From: Candidatus Peregrinibacteria bacterium
Lineage (GTDB): Bacteria > Patescibacteriota > Gracilibacteria > UBA1369 > LOWO2-01-FULL-3
NCBI GenBank assembly: GCA_026395515.1
Contig: JAPLYN010000001.1
Coordinates: 1-64,000 of the forward strand
Length of the DNA stretch: 64,000 nucleotides
Direction: 5' to 3'
This document shows, piece after piece, positions 1-8,798 of the stretch. The position numbers and the translations under genes are program-made. Each line of letters begins with the position of its first letter. Position 1 is the first letter of the stretch. The notes beneath the pieces were generated by a model. It saw nothing but the letters and a program-made list of their open reading frames with translations, did not search any database and was not told the DNA's origin.

Positions 1-1
1 C

Positions 2-1027
2 TTTCTCGCCATCATTACTTTGGTGGGTGGATTATCTAGCGGTTTAATTTTTAGAAAAATTGAGAGGACTACGGTAATGAAGGGAAGCTTGGCAATTCTA
101 GCTTTTGCTACTCTTTTTCTTATTCTAGTTACCTCTTTTGTTTCCATCGCAATTTTGATGTCGGTTAAGATTTTCTTGGAACTTCTTTTACAGATTGTTT
201 TGGCGCTTTTTATTAGAGATTTTGCTACTAAAAATAATTTAGGAAAGGAAGAAAGTCAGCGTTTTAGATTCCAAAATCTCGGAGCTTTGATTGGCTTACT
301 TTTAGGAGGTTTTCTTGCAAGCCAGCTGAACTACGAGACAGTTTTTGCAGGAGAAAGTTTGATTGCGCTTGGAGCTTTAGTTTATTTTCACAAGAAGCAT
401 GTGCTAGATAAACACCCTGCAATCATTAATAATAAAAAGACCGAGAAAGCCGAATTTGTAAAAAATATTAAAGATTTTTTTGTAAATCCAGAACGCAGAA
501 AAATTTATATTATTTCGGTGATTTACATGCTTTGGATTTCATTCAAATATCTTTATATTCCTCTATATGTAGCCAATTCTGGCTATCTGCCAAATATGAC
601 GGGACTTATTCTTGCTCTCGCAATGTTGCCGGCAATTGTTTTCGAAGTTAAGACTGGTGAATTCGGAAAAATTTATACTTCTAGAAAAGTTATTACTTTT
701 GGATTTTGTTTTATTGGAATTTTATTAGCGATTGTTTTCTTTAGTCCTTGGCCATTATTAAACTTCGGACTTCTCGCTATCACTGGTGCAGGAGCTGGTT
801 TGATTGAGCCTTTAAAAGAAGAATATTTTTTGGAAAACACTTCAGTGGCAGAGGAAGAAAGATTCTATGGAGTTTATTGTACTTATGATCCGATTTCAAA
901 TTTTACAACGCCTTTAATAGGAGTAGTTACTTTCTTGTTCCTACCTTTTAAATTTGTCTTTATTGTTTTTGGAATATTGATGTTCTCGGCTGCCTATTTT
1001 GCTTGGACTAGTCTAAAACGTTCGTAA
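2..1027 (+). CDS. MFS-type transporter, 5' end outside window
   Basis: The frame is open from the first bases of the window, so the gene starts upstream; an internal TTG at 20 is not convincing as a start. The visible ~340 residues are almost entirely hydrophobic helices separated by short basic loops (for example the RKIE and KKHVLDK stretches), as expected for the C-terminal two thirds of a major-facilitator-type permease. No substrate can be inferred. It converges on the pilB-like gene and their 3' ends overlap by about 20 bp. What is seen is a polytopic membrane protein; the MFS assignment is inferred from the hydropathy pattern and the Gly-rich segment GALIGLLLGGF. Confidence 0.6.
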   Translation, partial: FLAIITLVGGLSSGLIFRKIERTTVMKGSLAILAFATLFLILVTSFVSIAILMSVKIFLELLLQIVLALFIRDFATKNNLGKEESQRFRFQNLGALIGLLLGGFLASQLNYETVFAGESLIALGALVYFHKKHVLDKHPAIINNKKTEKAEFVKNIKDFFVNPERRKIYIISVIYMLWISFKYLYIPLYVANSGYLPNMTGLILALAMLPAIVFEVKTGEFGKIYTSRKVITFGFCFIGILLAIVFFSPWPLLNFGLLAITGAGAGLIEPLKEEYFLENTSVAEEERFYGVYCTYDPISNFTTPLIGVVTFLFLPFKFVFIVFGILMFSAAYFAWTSLKRS

Positions 1028-2816
1028 CACGATAGACTTCTTCCAGAGTAGTAAGACCCTGAGAAACTTTAATGAATCCATCTTCTTTCATGGTAATCAT
1101 TCCTTCTTTTCTTGCTACGGCAATCATATCTACAAGACTAGCTTTATTGAGAACAAGATCTTTGAGCTCATTGTTTATAGTAACGACTTCACAGATTACG
1201 AGACGGCCTTTGTAGCCAGTCTGACTACAAGCATCACAACCATGAGCTGTAGGAACTTTTTCTGGAACAGCCACGGCATCTCCAGGATTTACATTTTTCA
1301 AATTAGTCATAATTCCCTCAAATTCTTTTTTAGCTGAATCTGAAATAGGCTCCATAGTGGAACATTTATCACAAACTTTTCTCACCAACCTTTGTGCCAC
1401 GATAGTATTCAAAGAAGGTCCAATCATGAATGGAGGTAGACCCATGTTTACAAGGCGTGGAATGGTCTCAATTGCGCTATTGGTATGTAGAGTGGAAAGT
1501 ACCACGTGACCGGTCAAAGCTGCTTGAGAGGCTGTCTGAGCAGTCTCCAGGTCACGGATTTCTCCGAGCATCACGATGTCCGGATCCTGACGCAAAATTG
1601 CACGTAAACCTTTGGCGAAATCATAATCTCTTTTTTCATCGATCTGACTTTGAGTAATTCCGCGTAGATTGTATTCCACTGGATCTTCCAGAGTAATAAT
1701 TTTTGCTTCCGGCGTATTCATTTTTCCGAGAATGGAATATAGGGTTGTTGTTTTACCTGAACCAGTAGGACCTGTAACAAGCACCATTCCGTGAGAAATA
1801 CTGCAAACTTTATGTAGTTTTGCGAGAGCTAGACTCTGAAAACCTAGGTCTTCGAAACTCAAAGCAATCTCTTCACTAGGAAGGTATCTGCATACGAACG
1901 ATTCAGTGTATGGAGTAGGAATAGAAGACACACGAACTGCAATTCTTTGTTCATTAAACTTAAAATCATAACGCCCATCCTGAGGGACAGTAGTTACGTT
2001 GAGCTGCATATGACTTGAGTACTTAAGCTGATTAGCAATTCTGCGGTAAGTATCAGGTTTAATTTCGAATACTTTATGTAACACACCATCGATACGGAAT
2101 CTCACGGTTACAGTCTTTTCGCTTGGTTCATAATGGACGTCGGAAGCACCAGTTTTGATTGCACCAACATCGAGAAGATTTAATCCTTCTTCTGCAGTAA
2201 CTGTATCTAATTTAGTGGTCAATTCTTTGAGTCCGGCAATTTCTTTTTCATAAGTCTTGATAGATTTTTGTTCTACTGTTTCTACAATTTCTAACTTTTT
2301 ATATTTCTGAGTTTGAGTGTAGATATCGAGGGCATCATCAATACCCGCTGAAGATGCAAGATTCACATTAATTTCATAACCCTTATCTTGTAATACTTTA
2401 ATTGCCGCTTGTGTGTCAGGATTATTGGTGTCCTGCACAGCTACACGAACCTTTTTTCCAGTGCGGAAAAATGGAATAATTCTAGCTTTTTTAGCAGATT
2501 CTACATCTATAAGTTTTAAGAAATCAGGATTTAGTGGAGTCTTTCCAATATTTACATATGGCAAATTAAGAGATTCGGCTTGTTTAAGAACTGATTTCTC
2601 TTGGAATTCACGATTGATATTGGACATATTACCCATGGCAGCTTTGTTTTCAGCTCCTGCCATTGAGGTAGCAGATTTATCGACAGCTACTTTAGTGTCA
2701 GCAGTTTTCTTTTCTTCTGTTTTTACGCCTGCTTCAGCTGCAGCAGCTTTAGCTTTTTCTGCTGCCATCGCTTTTTCCATCTCTTGGGCGGCCTGTATTG
2801 CCTTATCATCTGACAT
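1008..2816 (-). CDS. pilB: Type IV pilus / type II secretion assembly ATPase (PilB/GspE family)
   Basis: This is a cytoplasmic hexameric ATPase that powers pilin polymerisation or secretion. An Ala/Lys-rich, low-complexity N-terminus (residues ~1-65) precedes an MshEN/GspE-N-type domain and the ATPase core. The Walker A GPTGSGKTTT is at ~347-356, followed by the Asp box, the Walker B region QDPDIVMLGEIRD, and the His box around TGHVVLSTLHT. Two CxxC pairs near residues ~485 and ~525 (VCDKC, CDACSQTG) form the zinc site of this family. Length of 602 aa is normal. Other pilus genes are not in the window, so whether it serves pili or secretion is open. Confidence 0.9.
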   Translation of the reverse strand: MSDDKAIQAAQEMEKAMAAEKAKAAAAEAGVKTEEKKTADTKVAVDKSATSMAGAENKAAMGNMSNINREFQEKSVLKQAESLNLPYVNIGKTPLNPDFLKLIDVESAKKARIIPFFRTGKKVRVAVQDTNNPDTQAAIKVLQDKGYEINVNLASSAGIDDALDIYTQTQKYKKLEIVETVEQKSIKTYEKEIAGLKELTTKLDTVTAEEGLNLLDVGAIKTGASDVHYEPSEKTVTVRFRIDGVLHKVFEIKPDTYRRIANQLKYSSHMQLNVTTVPQDGRYDFKFNEQRIAVRVSSIPTPYTESFVCRYLPSEEIALSFEDLGFQSLALAKLHKVCSISHGMVLVTGPTGSGKTTTLYSILGKMNTPEAKIITLEDPVEYNLRGITQSQIDEKRDYDFAKGLRAILRQDPDIVMLGEIRDLETAQTASQAALTGHVVLSTLHTNSAIETIPRLVNMGLPPFMIGPSLNTIVAQRLVRKVCDKCSTMEPISDSAKKEFEGIMTNLKNVNPGDAVAVPEKVPTAHGCDACSQTGYKGRLVICEVVTINNELKDLVLNKASLVDMIAVARKEGMITMKEDGFIKVSQGLTTLEEVYRVTNVLD

Positions 2817-2903
2817 AATTTTGGTTCACTTAGGGTTCGGAAATATCTAATTATTATAGCAGAAAACGGGTCGGAATAGAAGGGGAAAGGGGGTGGCAAA
2901 AGA

Positions 2904-2928
2904 AAAACCCGCCTTTTCGACGGGTTTT
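2904..2928 (-). terminator. Rho-independent terminator after nusA
   Basis: An 8-bp stem (AAAACCCG paired with CGGGTTTT) is followed on the minus strand by TTTTTCTTTT. It lies about 35 bp beyond the nusA stop and ends the recA-recX-nusA transcript. Confidence 0.8.
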
Positions 2929-2963
2929 CAGTTTTATATCTTTGAAGTCTCTTCTTAATTGCC

Positions 2964-4217
2964 TTATTTTACCTTCTTTACAGCTTCAGCAATCAATACA
3001 GCACTTTCTGGATCAATTCCTTCTACTTCCATCAAGTCTTTAGCTGATAAACCTTTGAGCTGAGCTACTTCTGTTAAGTTAGCAGTCTTCAATTTTTCAA
3101 CTACCGCTGCATCTAGTCCAAGTCCAGTTACATCCTTCACGTCAGCTTTTACTTCAGCCTTTGGTGTTCCTGGAGCACCAGCAAATTCGCTGATATCCAT
3201 AATGTCGATTTCCCAACCTGTAAGAATAGAAGCTAAACGAACATTTTGACCTTGTTTACCAATTGCTAGAGGTCTTTGATCTGGATTTACATAAACCTTA
3301 GCGCGTCTGCCTTTTTCATCTAGTTTGATTACGGCAGTTTTAGCAGGAGCCAAAGCTGTCTTGATGTAATCTTCCATATTTTCAGACCACTGGATAATAT
3401 CGATTCTTTCACCATTTAGTTCTTCCATGATGTTTTGTACACGAACACCTTTCTGACCTACGCATGAACCGATTGGATCAATTTTTTCATCATTTGATTT
3501 TACTGCCACTTTGCAACGCACACCAGGATCACGAGCAATAGATTTAACTACTACAAGTCCAGATTTAATTTCAGGGATTTCAAGTTCCAAAAGTTTCTTT
3601 ACAAGATTTGGATTTGCACGAGAAATTAGAAGTTCAGGACCTTTTGTAGTCTTAATTACTTTGTCCAAATAAAGTTTAATTCTTTGACCAGAATAATATT
3701 TTTCTCCACGAATTTGCTGATCATGTGGAAGAATAGTAGTGATTTTGTCGTCGAGATTGATGTAAACATTATTGCCATCAACGCGGTGAACTAGAGCATT
3801 TACGAGCTCGTTTTCACGGTCTTTGAACATATCGTACATTACGTCTCTTTCAGCTTCCTGAATTCTCTGGATGATAACTTGTTTCGCAGCCTGAGCAGCA
3901 ATACGACCATAGTTCATTGGAGTAACGTCGATTTTTACTTCATCGTCGATTTTAGCTTTTTTGTCATATTTATGAGCATCTTTTTCAGAAATTTCCATTC
4001 CTTCGTCTTCTACTCTTTTTACAACTTTCTTGATGATATAAACAGTAGCTAGACCAGAGTTTTCATCAATTGCCACGTCCACGTTTTCTTCTTTGTGGCC
4101 ATAGTCTTTACGATAAGCGGCACGAAGAGCAGCTTTTACAGTTTCAAGTACTTTGTCGCGAGAAATATTCTTCTCATCACAGAGCTGATTAATAGCAGCA
4201 AAAAATTGTGATTGCAT
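2964..4217 (-). CDS. nusA: Transcription termination/antitermination factor NusA
   Basis: It binds RNA polymerase and nascent RNA to modulate pausing, termination and antitermination. Domain order is the N-terminal RNAP-binding domain (DKVLETVKAALRAAYRKDY), an S1 domain around residues 120-190, two KH domains (IGSCVGQKGVRV and AIGKQGQNVRLA are the KH loops), and a C-terminal helix-hairpin-helix-like segment (VAQLKGLSAKDLMEVEG). I chose the ATG at 4217 because the family begins at the FFAAINQL region; the 14 residues upstream in the longer frame do not resemble NusA. It is the last gene of the recA-recX-nusA run, which is an unusual partnership since nusA normally sits with rimP and infB. Confidence 0.92.
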   Translation of the reverse strand: MQSQFFAAINQLCDEKNISRDKVLETVKAALRAAYRKDYGHKEENVDVAIDENSGLATVYIIKKVVKRVEDEGMEISEKDAHKYDKKAKIDDEVKIDVTPMNYGRIAAQAAKQVIIQRIQEAERDVMYDMFKDRENELVNALVHRVDGNNVYINLDDKITTILPHDQQIRGEKYYSGQRIKLYLDKVIKTTKGPELLISRANPNLVKKLLELEIPEIKSGLVVVKSIARDPGVRCKVAVKSNDEKIDPIGSCVGQKGVRVQNIMEELNGERIDIIQWSENMEDYIKTALAPAKTAVIKLDEKGRRAKVYVNPDQRPLAIGKQGQNVRLASILTGWEIDIMDISEFAGAPGTPKAEVKADVKDVTGLGLDAAVVEKLKTANLTEVAQLKGLSAKDLMEVEGIDPESAVLIAEAVKKVK

Positions 4218-4273
4218 AAAATTAAGGTTAAACGGATAAAAAAGAAAAAGCAGAATCAAATAAATGATCCTAC

Positions 4274-4804
4274 TTAAGTGAGCTTACTATAACAGCAGTT
4301 TACGGCTTTGTAAATAGCATCAGGCTCGAAGCCCTTTGAAGCGAGAAAGCGATAAGCTCGCTCTCTCTGCTTCTGCAACGGCAAGTTTTGCCATTGTCTC
4401 ATTTTCCTCTCCAGGGCTTGGGCCGCTATTCCAGACTCATCTATATTTTGCTTTTCTAGGGCGTTTTTGATTAGGTCTGAATCTAATCCTTTTAATTTTA
4501 ATTCTCGGGCGAGAAGAAATTTGCCTCGCGGCCTAAATCTTATTTTATCGGCAATGTAATCTTCAGCATAGCCAGAGTCATTCAAATATTTTAGTTCTTT
4601 CAACCTCTCTAAAACTTTTTCAATATCAGCACTGAATAATGATTTTTCAATACCTTCCTCTAAATCTTCTTCCTCATTCCTTTGTGCTATTTTCTCCTGT
4701 TTTGCTACGAAAAGTTTTAACTTTTTCTCCATTTCAAAACTGGTGTAGCGCTTCTTGGCAATGATTCTCAGAGCATACTGAATTAGTTTTTCGTAGTTGA
4801 CCAT
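4274..4804 (-). CDS. recX: RecX regulator of RecA
   Basis: RecX binds RecA filaments and restrains their activity. The 176-aa protein is helical, with the family pattern of three-helix repeats: ALRIIAKKRYTSFEMEKKL near the start, a middle repeat with YAEDYIADKIRFRPRGK, and a C-terminal repeat ending RAYRFLASKGFEPDAIYKAV. It starts 2 bp after the recA stop, so the two are translationally coupled, as in many bacteria. An acidic insert (EEEDLEEG) separates the first two repeats. Confidence 0.88.
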   Translation of the reverse strand: MVNYEKLIQYALRIIAKKRYTSFEMEKKLKLFVAKQEKIAQRNEEEDLEEGIEKSLFSADIEKVLERLKELKYLNDSGYAEDYIADKIRFRPRGKFLLARELKLKGLDSDLIKNALEKQNIDESGIAAQALERKMRQWQNLPLQKQRERAYRFLASKGFEPDAIYKAVNCCYSKLT

Positions 4805-4806
4805 TT

Positions 4807-5877
4807 TTATACTTCTTCAGGTAATTCCTCAGTTTCTTCAGCCAACTTTTCAACTAATTTTTCTACTTCCTTTGGATTACCATAGAGCAAAGTTTTTACG
4901 TCTTTCTCGATTGCTTTGCAGGCTTTTTCATTTTCCATCAAGAAGTTCTTTGCATTTTCACGACCTTGTCCAAGCTTAGTTTCTTTATATGTGTAGAAAG
5001 CACCAGACTTACGAGCAACATTGAATTTTGTTGCCAAATCCAGAAGGTCTCCTTCAAAGGAAATTCCTTTATTGTACATAATATCGAACTCAGCAACTTT
5101 GAATGGAGGAGCCATTTTATTCTTCACTATCTTCACTTTTACGTGATTACCAATCAATTCTTTTTCTACACTCGCAGGATCTTCAATTTTTCCTGCAGCA
5201 CGAATATCCATACGAATTGAGGCGTAGAATTTTAGAGCCTGACCACCAGTTGTAGTCTCAGGATTTCCAAACATTACACCAATCTTCATACGTAACTGAT
5301 TGAGGAAGATAACTGTAGTTTTTGATTTAGAAACAACCGCTGTAAGTTTGCGTAGAGCTTGACTCATTAGACGAGCCTGAAGTCCCATATGAGAATCTCC
5401 CATATCTCCATCAATTTCAGCTTTTGGTACAAGCGCCGCCACTGAATCCACTACTACTACATCGAGCGCATTACTTCTTACCAATGTTTCCACGATGTCT
5501 AGTGCTTGCTCACCACTGTCTGGTTGAGAAAGAACTAATTCATCGATATTTACACCAATTCTTTTAGCATATTCAGGATCAAGAGCATGCTCCGCATCTA
5601 TGAAACCAACCGTGCCTCCATTCTTTTGAGCCTCCGCTAGAATGTGTAGACTTAAAGTAGTTTTACCTGAACTTTCTGGTCCAAATATTTCGATGATTCT
5701 TCCACGTGGAATACCTCCACCTAGAGCTACGTCCAAAGAAATAGAACCTGTTGAAATTGTCTCAATTGGTGATTTTCCAATCTCGCCCATTTTCATAATT
5801 GAACCTTTACCAAAGTTCTTTTCGATTTGAGCAATTGCTAACTCAATAGCTTTTGCTTTTTCACTTTTTGCATCCAT
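4807..5877 (-). CDS. recA: RecA recombinase
   Basis: ATP-dependent strand exchange protein for homologous recombination and SOS signalling. The Walker A GPESSGKT is at residues 66-73, the Walker B strand is [14 protein letters not shown], and the DNA-binding loop L2 region follows around [18 protein letters not shown]. Length of 356 aa is typical, with the usual acidic C-terminus ([10 protein letters not shown]). The start is the ATG 23 nt downstream of a predicted transcription start. It leads an operon with recX and nusA and has a palindrome in its promoter (see separate entry) plus a second promoter-like element further up. Confidence 0.97.
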   Translation of the reverse strand: MDAKSEKAKAIELAIAQIEKNFGKGSIMKMGEIGKSPIETISTGSISLDVALGGGIPRGRIIEIFGPESSGKTTLSLHILAEAQKNGGTVGFIDAEHALDPEYAKRIGVNIDELVLSQPDSGEQALDIVETLVRSNALDVVVVDSVAALVPKAEIDGDMGDSHMGLQARLMSQALRKLTAVVSKSKTTVIFLNQLRMKIGVMFGNPETTTGGQALKFYASIRMDIRAAGKIEDPASVEKELIGNHVKVKIVKNKMAPPFKVAEFDIMYNKGISFEGDLLDLATKFNVARKSGAFYTYKETKLGQGRENAKNFLMENEKACKAIEKDVKTLLYGNPKEVEKLVEKLAEETEELPEEV

Positions 5878-5906
5878 GTTGTTTTTGTTAGGGATTATTT
5901 GTCCTC

Positions 5907-5935
5907 AGTGTAGGTGAGTGTGTACTCACCGTCAA
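5907..5935 (-). promoter_or_regulatory. recA promoter with a palindrome filling the spacer
   Basis: On the minus strand, TTGACG (5935-5930), a 17-bp spacer and TACACT (5912-5907) form a sigma70-type promoter. A perfect 7+4+7 inverted repeat, GGTGAGT-GTGT-ACTCACC at 5913-5930, spans the whole spacer and the last base of the -35. That position is where a repressor would block RNA polymerase, and since this is recA the obvious candidate is a LexA-like repressor. The binding protein is inferred, not seen. Confidence 0.7.
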
Positions 5936-5966
5936 TAGTATTTTGAAAAATCTGAGAACATCAGAT

Positions 5967-6011
5967 GTAATATCACACAAAGTTAAAATTTTCTTAAATT
6001 TTTTCTAAATT
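5967..6011 (-). promoter_or_regulatory. Phased-TTTA promoter, copy a (distal recA promoter)
   Basis: In the minus-strand sense it carries TTTAGAAA, TTTAAGAA and a TTTTAAC repeat at 10-11-bp steps, then TTTG, then an extended -10 TGA-TATTAC (hexamer at 5972-5967). It points to recA, about 85 bp away, upstream of the palindrome promoter. It belongs to the eight-member family described in the findings. Confidence 0.65.
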
Positions 6012-6056
6012 CGATGGCGATTGATTTGCTAAAATGAGCGAAAAGTTTTTTAGCTA

Positions 6057-6139
6057 ACTTCCCCAAGAAATGTACTTAAAATAGAGATATTAGCTTTTGA
6101 AAGCCAATATAATAGGTGGTCCAAAGTTTTGGGGAAGTG
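6057..6139. other. Stem-closed structured segment
   Basis: ACTTCCCCAA at the left pairs perfectly with TTGGGGAAGT at the right (10 bp), enclosing about 60 nt with an inner hairpin (GCTTT/AAAGC). It follows the zinc-ribbon gene on the minus strand and may be its 3' UTR structure or a small RNA. I recognise no family. Confidence 0.45.
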
Positions 6140-6154
6140 GGAATCCGTTCCACA

Positions 6155-6502
6155 CTAGCTTGCTCGAGGCTTAATACTTTTATCTCCCATCTGCATACGA
6201 CGCTTTTCTTCACGCTTTGCCTCACGAAGTTTAGCCTTTTCTTTATCTTCAAGTTTAAAGAAGCCATAAATACTTTTCTTTGTTCCAAAAGCCACATTCT
6301 TCGTGCCACACTTCTTGCAGGTATACACATACTTACCGCCAACACGACGCACATCCACGATTTCACCACAATCCTTACAATAAAAAACTATAGGATTATC
6401 ATCCACAGGTTTTGGTGGAACTGCAGCCGCTGGCGCTGGAGCAACCGGAGTTACTGCATCAGCTGGTATCACTGGAGTTGGTGTTGTCTGTGTATCATTC
6501 AT
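6155..6502 (-). CDS. Small zinc-ribbon protein
   Basis: This 115-aa protein has a Pro/Ala-rich, probably disordered N-terminus (residues ~1-35) and a zinc ribbon with two CxxC knuckles (YCKDCGE and CKKCGTKN) about 20 residues apart, then a highly charged Lys/Arg/Glu C-terminus. The Cys spacing and basic tail suggest nucleic-acid or ribosome association, but the function is unknown. A frame shifted by one reading the same DNA is longer-looking but lacks this Cys pattern. The gene is divergent from the lipoprotein gene at 6597. Confidence 0.75.
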   Translation of the reverse strand: MNDTQTTPTPVIPADAVTPVAPAPAAAVPPKPVDDNPIVFYCKDCGEIVDVRRVGGKYVYTCKKCGTKNVAFGTKKSIYGFFKLEDKEKAKLREAKREEKRRMQMGDKSIKPRAS

Positions 6503-6561
6503 GGCGCCATTATAGCGGACTTTTTATGATTGTCATCTAAATAGCTTGTAAGGCTCATTCT

Positions 6562-6600
6562 GGGCTGATACCCTGAAACTACATTAATCAAAATATATGC
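6562..6600 (+). promoter_or_regulatory. Intergenic start region of the lipoprotein gene
   Basis: The divergent gap between 6502 and 6597 is under 100 bp and contains a TTGTAA-like -35 with a TACCCT-like -10 about 17 bp later. The match is modest and no operator is visible. Confidence 0.3.
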
Positions 6601-7166
6601 AAAAACGCTTTATTCTCACAGCTTTCACTAGCACAGTTTTATTGCTTTCTGCTTGCTCCTCTACTCAACCAGCAAAGGTAGTTATTGATAACCCTAAAGT
6701 TGAAAATTTTCCTGTTGAGGTAAAACAAACAGCTCCTATTCCTAAATCCATAGAAATAACCCAACCAACCTCCGCGAAAGAAGCTTTAATCTCTTTCTTT
6801 GACTATCTTTCCAAAAATGAATTTGAAAAAGCAGTACAGCTTTTCAGCACCGACGAAAATGATTGGTATACTCCATATATTTACAGCACTGATGAGGAGA
6901 AAAATGATAAAGCAAAAGTGTTGGCCAGATTTTGCGAAGCCACTCAAACTTGTCTAAAGGTAGAGGTTTTAAGCACTACAAAAAATTCAGACAATGACTA
7001 TACTTTTACCGTTCAATTCAGAGAAAAAGATGGCAGCATTATGAAATACGGTCCTTTTGGCGGAATGGAAAATGATCCAACTCCACCTCAAACAAAATTT
7101 GAATATAGCGTGAAAAAAGTAGGAGACTCATACAAAGTAATTACATCACCTTTATACAGACCGTAA
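6597..7166 (+). CDS. Putative lipoprotein
   Basis: A classical lipoprotein signal sequence is visible: basic start MQKR, hydrophobic core, and lipobox LLSAC with Cys at ~residue 20. The mature part is a ~100-residue alpha+beta domain (ISFFDYLSKNEFEKAVQLF onward) resembling NTF2/DUF4878-like extracytoplasmic domains that follow a short linker. That comparison is from shape only: a helix pair with an accumulation of aromatic and acidic residues, then beta strands ending VKKVGDSYKVITSP. It starts a tight three-gene run with the carbonic-anhydrase-like and DUF1697 genes. Confidence 0.7.
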   Translation: MQKRFILTAFTSTVLLLSACSSTQPAKVVIDNPKVENFPVEVKQTAPIPKSIEITQPTSAKEALISFFDYLSKNEFEKAVQLFSTDENDWYTPYIYSTDEEKNDKAKVLARFCEATQTCLKVEVLSTTKNSDNDYTFTVQFREKDGSIMKYGPFGGMENDPTPPQTKFEYSVKKVGDSYKVITSPLYRP

Positions 7167-7174
7167 ATATTCCC

Positions 7175-7717
7175 ATGAATAATTTATTGAGCATCGCCTC
7201 AAAAGAAGACATTCCAGCAGAATATAGAGACACGCCGATTGGCCAGCTTCTTGAATATCATAATCTCGAGCGTCCTTTTGAAAATTATACCAATGCTCAG
7301 CTTCTAGTCGGTATGTGCATGGATAATCGTAAGCATCTCCACATGCCTGATAATTTTGCTTTTATCATTCGTACCGGTGGGGCGAATTTACGTTATAGTG
7401 AATTCAAGGTTTCTTTTGCTCTCTCTGTTGGTGGGGTTCATTCTATTGCTCTTATAGGACATACTCAGTGTCGCATGGTGAATCTGATTTCTTATAAAAA
7501 ACAATTCATTGAAGGTTTAATGAAAAATGCCGGCTGGTCTGAGGAGGAGGCCGAAGAACATTTTGATCATTTCGCACCTATGTATGAGATTGGAGATGAA
7601 GAGGATTTTATTTTAAGTGAAGTAAAAAGACTTCGCCTTAGGTATCCAAAAACACTGGTTGCTCCTCTCATGTATCGCGTAGAAGATAATCGCCTATATC
7701 TGATAAAGGAGAAATAG
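7175..7717 (+). CDS. Beta-carbonic-anhydrase-like zinc protein
   Basis: The protein shows the beta-CA zinc signature: MCMDNR (Cys plus Asp-Arg dyad) near residue 48, then RTGGANLR where the family has RNAGN, and GHTQC (His-x-x-Cys) near residue 97. The spacing of about 50 residues between the two zinc-ligand groups fits. At 180 aa it is close to the shorter beta-CA forms. The catalytic role, interconversion of CO2 and bicarbonate, is inferred from the family; related non-catalytic homologues exist. It starts 8 bp after the lipoprotein gene and 1 bp separates it from the next gene. Confidence 0.75.
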   Translation: MNNLLSIASKEDIPAEYRDTPIGQLLEYHNLERPFENYTNAQLLVGMCMDNRKHLHMPDNFAFIIRTGGANLRYSEFKVSFALSVGGVHSIALIGHTQCRMVNLISYKKQFIEGLMKNAGWSEEEAEEHFDHFAPMYEIGDEEDFILSEVKRLRLRYPKTLVAPLMYRVEDNRLYLIKEK

Positions 7718-7718
7718 T

Positions 7719-8255
7719 ATGACTAAGTACGTCGCCTTCCTTAGGGCCATAAATGTCGGAGGAAACAATATAATAAAAATGGATGCTCTTCGTACCGAAT
7801 TTGAAAAAATGGAGTTTAGATCTGTAAAAACCTATATTCAGAGCGGCAATGTATTATTCGAATCCGACCTTTCAGATAAGTTGGAAATAGAAAAAAAGAT
7901 AGAAAAAGCTTTGGCGGAAAAGTTTAAATATAATGCCAGAGTTTTAATTAGATCTCAAAAAGATATGGAAAATATTGTCTCCAGTTTTCCAAAAATTTTC
8001 TCCGATACAAATTGGAAACACAACGTGATTTTTTTGAGCGACCTGATTGATTCTAAAGAAATTTTGAAAACATTAGAAACAAAGGGAGAAGAAATTGAGA
8101 AAACTTTCTATGCTAAAGGTGTTCTATTCTGGTCTGCAAATATGGACACAATTACCGGATCAAACATGCTGAAACTTTCCACTCGCAAAGAATACAAAGA
8201 AATGACTGTGCGTAACCTCAACACGACCAGAAAAATTCTCGAATTAATGAGCTAG
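7719..8255 (+). CDS. DUF1697 family protein
   Basis: The N-terminus reads YVAFLRAINVGGNN followed by YIQSGNVLFES, the hallmark of DUF1697 proteins, an alpha+beta fold of unknown biochemical function that is widespread in bacteria. The 178-aa length is standard. The C-terminus TVRNLNTTRKIL also matches the family. The start codon directly abuts the preceding stop, so it is co-translated with the carbonic-anhydrase-like protein. Confidence 0.88.
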   Translation: MTKYVAFLRAINVGGNNIIKMDALRTEFEKMEFRSVKTYIQSGNVLFESDLSDKLEIEKKIEKALAEKFKYNARVLIRSQKDMENIVSSFPKIFSDTNWKHNVIFLSDLIDSKEILKTLETKGEEIEKTFYAKGVLFWSANMDTITGSNMLKLSTRKEYKEMTVRNLNTTRKILELMS

Positions 8256-8264
8256 TAGAATTAT

Positions 8265-8693
8265 TTATTTGCTATATGGATTCACAAAATCTTCGTGAGT
8301 CCATACGCCATCGATGTAGTAATAAGTATTTCCATCCACGGTATATTTGTCGCCTTCGCTAGGATTACTTGGAGCTACATCATTGGCTTTAGTGGTATCG
8401 TTTCCAAAATTTATATTATCTAAGTCTGCAGCAGGATTATCCTGAATAACAGGTTCAGCAGGTTTTGTCTCTGCCACTGGTTCCACCTTTACTGGAGCTT
8501 TTTCTTTAACCTTTTCCACAGGTTTAGATTCAGGCACAACCACAGGTTCCTTCTTTTCTTCGGGCTTATTTACGGGTACCTCAACTTTTTCTGGAGTTAA
8601 ATCTTTTTCTGGCACTTTTACGTCATCTTTTGAATTACAACCTGTGCTAACAGCAATCACAACTGCCAACATCGCAACCAATGGGGATTTCAT
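8265..8693 (-). CDS. Small Pro/Lys/Glu-rich lipoprotein
   Basis: It has a signal sequence with lipobox VSTGC (Cys at ~19), then about 65 residues of low-complexity sequence dominated by K, P, E and V that should form an extended wall-spanning linker. The short C-terminal part (SEGDKYTVDGNTYYYIDGVW) is a YYxxGxW-type beta motif. The role is unknown. It converges on the DUF1697 gene and is divergent from the membrane protein at 8799. Confidence 0.65.
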   Translation of the reverse strand: MKSPLVAMLAVVIAVSTGCNSKDDVKVPEKDLTPEKVEVPVNKPEEKKEPVVVPESKPVEKVKEKAPVKVEPVAETKPAEPVIQDNPAADLDNINFGNDTTKANDVAPSNPSEGDKYTVDGNTYYYIDGVWTHEDFVNPYSK

Positions 8694-8798
8694 AAAAATT
8701 TAATTAAAAACATTTCCAAAACATAATACTCTTACGAAATTCACCTGTATATCTTGACGATTTTTGTCCATAATAAGTTCATCATTTAACGAAAATGC

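Noticed and set aside
6076-6529. Alternative frames over the zinc-ribbon gene
   Set aside because: Only the 6155-6502 minus frame has the paired CxxC zinc-ribbon motifs with a sensible start.
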